Assembly (NCBI GenBank): GCA_031278575.1
Contig: JAITKD010000219.1
Location: forward strand, 1-11,361
Direction: 5' to 3'
Origin: Spirochaetaceae bacterium
GTDB lineage: Bacteria > Spirochaetota > Spirochaetia > Treponematales > Breznakiellaceae
Length of the DNA stretch: 11,361 nt
Shown: one piece after another, positions 6,583 through 11,361 of the stretch
How the letters are laid out: each line of letters starts with the position of its first letter
Position numbering within the stretch: the stretch's first letter is position 1
Position numbers and translations under genes: made by a program
The notes under the pieces: model-generated
The model's database searches: none
Told to the model about the DNA's origin: nothing
Seen by the model: only the letters and a program-made list of their open reading frames with translations

Positions 6583-6588
6583 AAAAGT

Positions 6589-7701
6589 ATGGAAGAAAAG
6601 AAAAAAAATATCAAGGAGTTGGAACAAAAAAGGCAAGAGGAGTTTCGTTCGGTCAATCTGATGCTGGAAGATCTGGGGGAAGCCCTGTTGTCCCGGGAGG
6701 AGGCCGGGGACGGGGAGGCCGGGGAATATATCCGGGAATACCAACGGATCCAACGGGAAATAGCCGATTCCGAAGGGACTATTTCTGCTATAAAGGGGGA
6801 TGTCCTCCGGTTAAAGCAGGCCGAGGAAGCCCTGGCCCTCAACGAAAAGGCCCGCTTTAAGGTCAAACAGGAACTGGCAGAGCGCTACACCGTCCTGGGG
6901 GAACGGCTCCTGGAGGACGGGACCTACGGGGAATTTACCGAACCCTACAGGCGGCAGTTTGATGCCCTGGAGGATACGGTTAAATCCCTGGAAAACCGCA
7001 TGGAGGCCCTGGCGGCAAGGCCGCCGGCCAATCCGCTTGTCCAACTGGGTAGAAAGACCCAGTCCGTGCTGTTCCGTGCGGCCCTGGAAAAAAATTATTC
7101 CGGGATGCGGCGGATTTACGAAGCCGCGGGGGAAAAATTTGCCTCCCGGGAGGATGGCGGGCCGAATCCCGGCGGGGAGCTTGACCTGGTCCTGGAGGAA
7201 ATCGGGAAACTGCGGAAACAGGCCGGGGACCTGCGGGCCGAGGAGGAGCGGCTGCGGGAGGAACGGCGGAAAATTGCCGATTCCCTCAATATCCAGGGGG
7301 GGCCGGTAAAGCGGATAGGAGCCCGGGAAAAAGGGATAACCCGGTTAAAAAACGAGCGCCGGACCGTATACGGCAAATACGGGGAATTTGCCCGGGAAAA
7401 AGCCCGGAACGGGGAATGGGACGCGGTTTTTAATCAGGATAACCGGCTGCTCCTCCAAAAAATAGAAGAAACCCGGAATTATATCGGGGATATCGAAAAA
7501 CGGATTGAAAAAAACCGGGCATCCCTGGCCATTGACGAAGAACGGGGAGCCATTGTAAAGATGGAAAAGGCCATTTCGGATCACCGCGTCAGGATCGCCT
7601 CGGCGGAAAAAGCCATCGGGGATCTGGAAGAACGGATCCGAAAGGCGGAACAGCGTATTGAGGAGTTGAAACAGAGAGAGGCTTATGGCAATAAAAACTG
7701 A
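6589..7701 (+). CDS. Uncharacterised coiled-coil protein upstream of ParE
   Basis: I do not recognise this family. From ATG 6589 it is 370 residues, highly charged (Glu, Lys, Arg), with no signal peptide or membrane segment, so probably cytoplasmic. Heptad-like stretches are visible at about 1-140, 197-235 and 285-360. They are separated by two less helical parts, one near ARPPANPL (143-150) and one near 180-197 rich in Gly and Pro. The start is uncertain: ATGs at 6526, 6532 and 6535 would add up to 21 residues, but none has a Shine-Dalgarno, and the 6526-6588 stretch is AT-rich and contains a good promoter. With 6589 the mRNA would be leaderless. The frame stays open far upstream across the antisense of EF-G, which I regard as fortuitous. 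The 3' end overlaps parE by 17 bases, implying translational coupling. A structural or DNA-associated role is only a guess. Confidence 0.75.
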   Translation: MEEKKKNIKELEQKRQEEFRSVNLMLEDLGEALLSREEAGDGEAGEYIREYQRIQREIADSEGTISAIKGDVLRLKQAEEALALNEKARFKVKQELAERYTVLGERLLEDGTYGEFTEPYRRQFDALEDTVKSLENRMEALAARPPANPLVQLGRKTQSVLFRAALEKNYSGMRRIYEAAGEKFASREDGGPNPGGELDLVLEEIGKLRKQAGDLRAEEERLREERRKIADSLNIQGGPVKRIGAREKGITRLKNERRTVYGKYGEFAREKARNGEWDAVFNQDNRLLLQKIEETRNYIGDIEKRIEKNRASLAIDEERGAIVKMEKAISDHRVRIASAEKAIGDLEERIRKAEQRIEELKQREAYGNKN

Positions 7702-9667
7702 AAAGAAAGCCGTTGTCCCGGCAAAACCGGCTTTGCCGGGGAAAAAAGCCCCGGAACCTAAAAAACCGGAAACCAAAGCGCCCCAAAAACCGGCGGCGAA
7801 GAAAAGCGCCAATCCCGGAGGGGGCGTTCCGGTAAAAAGCGGCCAGGGGGGGGCATACGACGAGTCGAAGATCAAAACCCTTTCCTCCCTGGAACATATC
7901 CGGCTGCGGACCGGTATGTACATCGGCCGCCTGGGGGACGGTTCCAACCCCGACGATGGGATCTACGTCCTCCTCAAGGAGGTTATTGATAACAGCATCG
8001 ACGAATTTATCATGGGGAACGGGACCGCCGTGGAGGTGGAGGTGAAGGACGGCGGAGAGGCCGGGGCGGCGGTCGTCAAAGTCCGGGATTACGGCCGGGG
8101 GATCCCCCTGGGAAAACTGGTGGAATGTGTTTCGGTGATCAACACCGGGGCCAAATACAACGACGACGTGTTCCAGTTCTCCGTGGGCCTCAACGGGGTG
8201 GGGACCAAGGCGGTAAACGCCCTGTCCTCCCACTTCCGGGTGGCGGCCTTCCGGGCCGGTGAAGGGGCGGAAGCGGTTTTTGAGCGGGGGGTCCTCACCG
8301 GCAGCCGCATGGGGAAACTCAAAACCAAACAGAAGGACGGTACCTACGTGGAGTTTACCCCGGACAAGGAGATCTTTGGGGATTACCAATTCAACGCCGA
8401 ATTTATCGAACGGCGGATCCTCAACTACACCTACCTCAACAGGGGGCTGACCCTGATCTTTAACGGCAAACCGTACCTCTCCAAACGGGGGCTTTTTGAT
8501 CTTTTGGAAGAAGAAACCGGGGATGACCGGCTCTATCCCATCGGCTATTACCAGGGGGAACGGATCGAATGCGCCTTTACCCACACCAATAACTACGGGG
8601 AGGAGTATTTTTCCTTTGTGAACGGCCAATACACCTCCGACGGGGGGTCCCACCTTTCCGCCTTTAAGGAGGGGTTTCTCAAGGGGATCCAGACCTTTTT
8701 CAAAAAGGATTACCGCAGCGAGGATATCCGGGAGGGGACCATCGCCACGGTGGCGGTGAAACTCAAAAGTCCGGTTTTTGAAAGCCAGACCAAAAACAAG
8801 CTGGGTAATTCGGATATCCGGGCCTGGATAGTCCAGGAGATAAAGGAGGCGGTGGAGGACTGGCTCCATAAAAACCCCGAGGCGGCCAAAACCCTGGAAC
8901 TGAAGATCATCTCCAACGAAAAACTCAGGACCGAGCTTAACACGGTTAAAAAAGAAGCCCGGGAGGCGGCGAAAAAAATAGCCCTGAAGATCCCCAAACT
9001 CAAGGACTGTAAATACCACTTGGATGACGGGCTTTTGGGGGAAAATTCGACGATTTTTATCACCGAGGGGGATTCCGCCGCGGGGTCCATGGTTTCGAGC
9101 AGGGACGTGATGACCCAGGCCATATTCAGCCTCCGGGGCAAGATCGAAAATATGTTCGACAAAAAACGGGCGGCGATCTATAAAAACGCGGAACTCTACA
9201 ATATGATGATGGCCCTGGGGATCGAAAACGACGTTTCCGGGCTCCGGTACGCCCGGGTGGTGATCGCCACCGATGCGGACTTTGACGGTTTCCATATCAG
9301 AAACCTCCTCCTCACCTTTTTTCTTTCCTATTTTGAGGAATTGGTTACCGGCGGCCGGGTTTTTATTTTGGAGACCCCCCTGTTCCGGGTACGGACCAAA
9401 AAGGAGACCCGGTACTGTTACAACGAAAAGGAGCGGGACGAGGCGGTAAAAGCCCTGGGGGATCAGAGTGAGGTAACCCGGTTTAAGGGCCTGGGGGAGA
9501 TAAGCCCCAAGGAGTTCGGTCAGTTTATCGGAGACAATATACGCCTGGTGCCGGTATCGGTGAGTACCCTCAAGGCGGTCCCCAAGGTACTGAGCTTTTA
9601 CATGGGCAAAAACACCCCCGAACGACGGGAATACATCATGAAGAATCTGATAGACGACGCCGGATAA
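7685..9667 (+). CDS. parE: DNA topoisomerase IV subunit B (ParE/GyrB family) with basic N-terminal tail
   Basis: This 660-residue protein is the ATPase subunit of a type IIA topoisomerase that decatenates or relaxes DNA with ParC. Residues 1-55 form a low-complexity tail rich in Lys, Pro and Ala (13 lysines), absent from typical ParE. The GHKL ATPase domain follows, with EVIDNSIDE (99-107), DYGRGIP (135-141) and GLNGVGTKAVNALS (168-181). The transducer domain carries the QTK loop (368-370). The TOPRIM domain has EGDSA (461-465) and DADFDG (530-535), then KGLGE (601-605). GLNGVGTKAVNALS and the compact length resemble Bacteroidetes-type ParE more than GyrB. Start ATG 7685 lies inside the upstream gene; the Shine-Dalgarno is only a weak GAGAGAGG, consistent with coupling. 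parC does not follow; an AMMECR1 gene does. A run of eight Gs (7846-7853) falls in the tail-coding part. Confidence 0.87.
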   Translation: MAIKTEKKAVVPAKPALPGKKAPEPKKPETKAPQKPAAKKSANPGGGVPVKSGQGGAYDESKIKTLSSLEHIRLRTGMYIGRLGDGSNPDDGIYVLLKEVIDNSIDEFIMGNGTAVEVEVKDGGEAGAAVVKVRDYGRGIPLGKLVECVSVINTGAKYNDDVFQFSVGLNGVGTKAVNALSSHFRVAAFRAGEGAEAVFERGVLTGSRMGKLKTKQKDGTYVEFTPDKEIFGDYQFNAEFIERRILNYTYLNRGLTLIFNGKPYLSKRGLFDLLEEETGDDRLYPIGYYQGERIECAFTHTNNYGEEYFSFVNGQYTSDGGSHLSAFKEGFLKGIQTFFKKDYRSEDIREGTIATVAVKLKSPVFESQTKNKLGNSDIRAWIVQEIKEAVEDWLHKNPEAAKTLELKIISNEKLRTELNTVKKEAREAAKKIALKIPKLKDCKYHLDDGLLGENSTIFITEGDSAAGSMVSSRDVMTQAIFSLRGKIENMFDKKRAAIYKNAELYNMMMALGIENDVSGLRYARVVIATDADFDGFHIRNLLLTFFLSYFEELVTGGRVFILETPLFRVRTKKETRYCYNEKERDEAVKALGDQSEVTRFKGLGEISPKEFGQFIGDNIRLVPVSVSTLKAVPKVLSFYMGKNTPERREYIMKNLIDDAG

Positions 9668-9712
9668 ACCGGGGGTGTTAAACCCGTAAAACGGCATAAG
9701 GGGGAACTGACC

Positions 9713-10306
9713 ATGGATTTAACCGTAAGCCCGGAAGAACGGGAAGCGCTTTTGGCCGATGCCCGGGAAACCATCCGCGCCGCCCTGGATCAGCGGCCGC
9801 CGGAATATAAACGGAGCGCGGAACTGGCCCAGGCCGTCCGGGAGGGGAAATCCGCCCTGGCAAAACCCTGCGGGGCCTTTGTTACCCTCCGCCGGGGTAA
9901 GGACCTGCGGGGCTGTATCGGCAGGATGATCGCCTCGGAGGCTCTGGAAAAAACGGTTCGGATCATGGCCGGCGAGGCGGCCTTTGGGGATCCCCGGTTC
10001 CCGCCCCTCACCCGGCGCGAATTGGGGGGCTGTACCATTGAGATCTCCGCCCTGTCCCCCCTGGAACGCTGCCCCGACCCCCGTTCGGTCCGGGTGGGCC
10101 TTCACGGCCTTTACCTGGTTCACCGGGGCAGGTCCGGGGTACTGCTCCCCCAGGTGCCGGTGGAGCAGGGCTGGGATTTGGACCAGTACCTGGACTATAT
10201 CTGCGTGAAGGCGGGGCTCCCCGCCCATTCCTACGACGAGCCGGGAGCCCAACTCTACACCTTTACCGCGGTGGTTTTTGGGGAGGAAACGGAACCGGTG
10301 TCTTAA
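9713..10306 (+). CDS. AMMECR1-family protein (AmmeMemoRadiSam system protein A)
   Basis: This 197-residue cytoplasmic protein matches the AMMECR1 fold throughout. It contains GAFVTLR (54-60), the signature LRGCIG (65-70), AFGDPRFPPLT (90-100), EISALSPLE (110-118), and GVLLPQVPVEQGWD (142-155). The family's biochemical role is not established. In many prokaryotes it is encoded with a Memo-like protein and a radical SAM enzyme; neither is in this window, so here it stands alone. Start ATG 9713 has a G-rich Shine-Dalgarno (AAGGGGGAA, about 9698-9706). It lies 45 bases after parE with no clear terminator, so readthrough from parE is likely. Its TAA stop shares the bases TTAA with the stop of the convergent queD. 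Confidence 0.9.
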   Translation: MDLTVSPEEREALLADARETIRAALDQRPPEYKRSAELAQAVREGKSALAKPCGAFVTLRRGKDLRGCIGRMIASEALEKTVRIMAGEAAFGDPRFPPLTRRELGGCTIEISALSPLERCPDPRSVRVGLHGLYLVHRGRSGVLLPQVPVEQGWDLDQYLDYICVKAGLPAHSYDEPGAQLYTFTAVVFGEETEPVS

Positions 10307-10683
10307 CCGTCCCTTTCATACCGGGCCATGCTGGTGGGGGTTTCGTACACATCCACCGCCCAAAGCACACGGGGGTCCACCGAAACTTCCGGCAAAAGCG
10401 CCTCAAGGTTTTGAAAAATATAACGGGCAATCCGTTCGGCGCTGGGATCGTTTTTAAACTCCGGCCGGTCATTGAGGTTGGTATGATCCAGGCCGGCGAT
10501 AAGTTCCCGAAGTTTTTGTTTGAGTACCCCAAAATCAACGAGCATTCCCCCCTCATCCAGTTCCGGGCCCCGAGCCCAGACCCGGACCCGGTAGTTATGG
10601 CCGTGGAGGTTTTCGCATTTACCGTGATAGTGGCTTAAAAAATGGGCCGCCGCAAAATCGGCTTCAACCCGAATGGAAAACAT
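10303..10683 (-). CDS. queD: 6-carboxytetrahydropterin synthase / 6-pyruvoyl-tetrahydropterin synthase family (QueD)
   Basis: This 126-residue enzyme most likely converts dihydroneopterin triphosphate to 6-carboxytetrahydropterin, an early step to preQ0 and queuosine in tRNA. The zinc ligands H14 (AAAHF) and H27/H29 (CENLHGHNY), catalytic C23, DFGVLK (50-55), LDHTNLND (65-72) and ETPTSMARYE (114-123) are all present, the last resembling bacterial QueD more than animal PTPS. ATG 10683 was chosen because family members start just before the RVEADFAAAHF strand. An in-frame ATG at 10737 would add 18 residues but overlaps the end of murE and lacks a Shine-Dalgarno. The chosen start has AAAGGA about 13 bases upstream, a rather long spacing. 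It follows murE by 31 bases and is probably cotranscribed. A true pterin (PTPS) activity cannot be excluded. Confidence 0.87.
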   Translation of the reverse strand: MFSIRVEADFAAAHFLSHYHGKCENLHGHNYRVRVWARGPELDEGGMLVDFGVLKQKLRELIAGLDHTNLNDRPEFKNDPSAERIARYIFQNLEALLPEVSVDPRVLWAVDVYETPTSMARYERDG

Positions 10684-10714
10684 GGGATCAGCATATTCCT
10701 TTAAAGCCGGGAGG

Positions 10715-11361
10715 TCAATTATCGCCCCCTTCACCATACCCCATTTCGGCCAGGGCTTTTTCAGCCTCCCCGATTTCGTCGTAGGGCATGACGGCGTCCG
10801 CGTAGATGATGGAATTTTCGTGGCCCTTCCCCAGAAGGAGCAGGAGATCCCCCGGCCGGGCAAGGGAAAAGGCCTTTCTGATAGCGGCGGGGCGGTCGGG
10901 GATAAGCAAAAGATCCTCCCCCCGTCTCCGGCCCGGACACCCCCCGGCGATCTCCTCCAGGATAGCCTGAGGCCCTTCCTTCCGGGGGTCCTCGTCGGTG
11001 AGAATCAGAAGGTCCGACCATTGGGAAGCGATCCGGCCCTGGAGGGGTCTTTTTTGAGTGTCCCGTTCCCCGGCGGAACCAAAAAGACTGATGATCCGGC
11101 CCCCGGACCGGTTCATCCGTTCCCGAAGGGGGGGGAAAATGGTTTCAAACGAGGAGGGGGTGTGGGCGTAATCCACCAGGACCTCAAAGGGTTGGCCCCG
11201 GTCCACGGCGGTCATCCGTCCCCGGACGGGTTTAAGCCGGGAAACCAGGGGAACCAGGTCCCGGACGGGTAGGGCAAGAAGCCCCGATACGGTAAGCAGC
11301 GCCCCCAGGACGTTCCCCGCGTTAAACGCCCCGGTGAGCCGGTCCCGGATGAGAAACCGCT
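10715..11361 (-). CDS. murE: UDP-N-acetylmuramoyl-tripeptide synthetase MurE, C-terminal part (5' end outside window)
   Basis: The visible 214 residues are the end of the central domain and the whole C-terminal domain of a Mur ligase, less than half of the usual 480-510. The gene runs off the right edge. Upstream of the internal ATG at 11215 the frame continues as RFLIRDRLTGAFNAGNVLGA, the expected Mur ligase central-domain segment, then GRM, VDYAHTPSSFE, LFGSAGERDTQKRP and LGKGHE. The enzyme adds the third residue to the peptidoglycan stem peptide, using ATP in the cytoplasm. The loop that selects the amino acid reads DEDPRKE (coded at 10976-10996), not the DNPR of diaminopimelate enzymes. 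Treponema wall peptides are known to contain ornithine, so ornithine or lysine is a reasonable guess. A run of eight Gs on the plus strand (11128-11135) encodes FPPL. queD follows 31 bases downstream. Confidence 0.9.
   Translation of the reverse strand, partial: RFLIRDRLTGAFNAGNVLGALLTVSGLLALPVRDLVPLVSRLKPVRGRMTAVDRGQPFEVLVDYAHTPSSFETIFPPLRERMNRSGGRIISLFGSAGERDTQKRPLQGRIASQWSDLLILTDEDPRKEGPQAILEEIAGGCPGRRRGEDLLLIPDRPAAIRKAFSLARPGDLLLLLGKGHENSIIYADAVMPYDEIGEAEKALAEMGYGEGGDN

Noticed and set aside
5740..6588. A long in-frame plus-strand extension of the coiled-coil gene across the antisense of the EF-G gene
   Set aside because: The extension is Gly/Phe/Pro-rich, unlike the charged coiled-coil body, and lies entirely opposite a well-supported GTPase gene and then a promoter region.
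7589..9697. A 702-codon minus-strand open frame opposite parE
   Set aside because: It mirrors parE in the antisense direction; its translation is Pro/Gly/Phe/Val-rich with no recognisable domain, while the plus strand carries all topoisomerase motifs. GC-rich codon bias explains the missing stops.
10684..10863. Longer QueD starting at 10863 or 10737
   Set aside because: The extra residues overlap the murE coding region in another frame and precede the normal family N-terminus.
1..11361. CRISPR arrays, tRNA or rRNA genes, insertion sequences, toxin-antitoxin or phage-defence genes
   Set aside because: No regularly spaced repeats, cloverleaf sequences, transposase motifs or defence domains were seen on either strand.

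Overview
The window is dense bacterial chromosome with eight genes. They are rich in CGG, GGG and CCC codons, and runs of seven or eight Gs are common. The best overall fit is a spirochaete, probably a GC-rich Treponema relative. This is inference from three clues: an EF-G paralogue of the EFG II kind, a MurE whose specificity loop reads DEDPR instead of the DNPR typical of diaminopimelate-adding enzymes, and a Bacteroidetes-style ParE. No rRNA, tRNA, CRISPR array, transposase or phage gene was seen.

Layout. (1) 1-196 is a dyad-rich intergenic stretch. (2) 197-2508 holds two plus-strand genes, an XRE/cupin regulator and an acyl-CoA ligase of the medium-chain (ACSM-like) type, probably one transcript. 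(3) 2509-2857 is a 349-base gap with stem-loops, a good sigma70-type promoter and two matching operator-like dyads exactly 30 bases apart. (4) 2858-4195 is a Si-type citrate synthase, followed by a bidirectional terminator. (5) 4366-6450, minus strand, is an EF-G-like GTPase. (6) 6451-6588 is a divergent promoter region where the -35 boxes of the two directions overlap. (7) 6589-9667 is an uncharacterised coiled-coil protein overlapping by 17 bases the start of a topoisomerase IV B subunit (ParE) with a basic Lys/Pro/Ala tail. (8) 9713-10306 is an AMMECR1-family protein. (9) Convergent to it on the minus strand, murE (cut by the window edge) runs into queD, and the stop codons of queD and the AMMECR1 gene share one TTAA.

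How the genes work together. The regulator/ligase pair looks like a small-acid sensing and activation module. Citrate synthase is a separate, apparently regulated unit that condenses acetyl-CoA with oxaloacetate. ParE and the coiled-coil protein are probably co-expressed, with parC not adjacent. murE (cell wall) and queD (tRNA queuosine pathway) form a co-directional pair with no obvious functional link.

The strongest leads are the tandem TGTATA-N2-TATACA dyads at the citrate synthase promoter, the unknown coiled-coil protein coupled to a tailed ParE and possibly translated from a leaderless mRNA, and the MurE loop. Nothing in the window proves a wholly new system.
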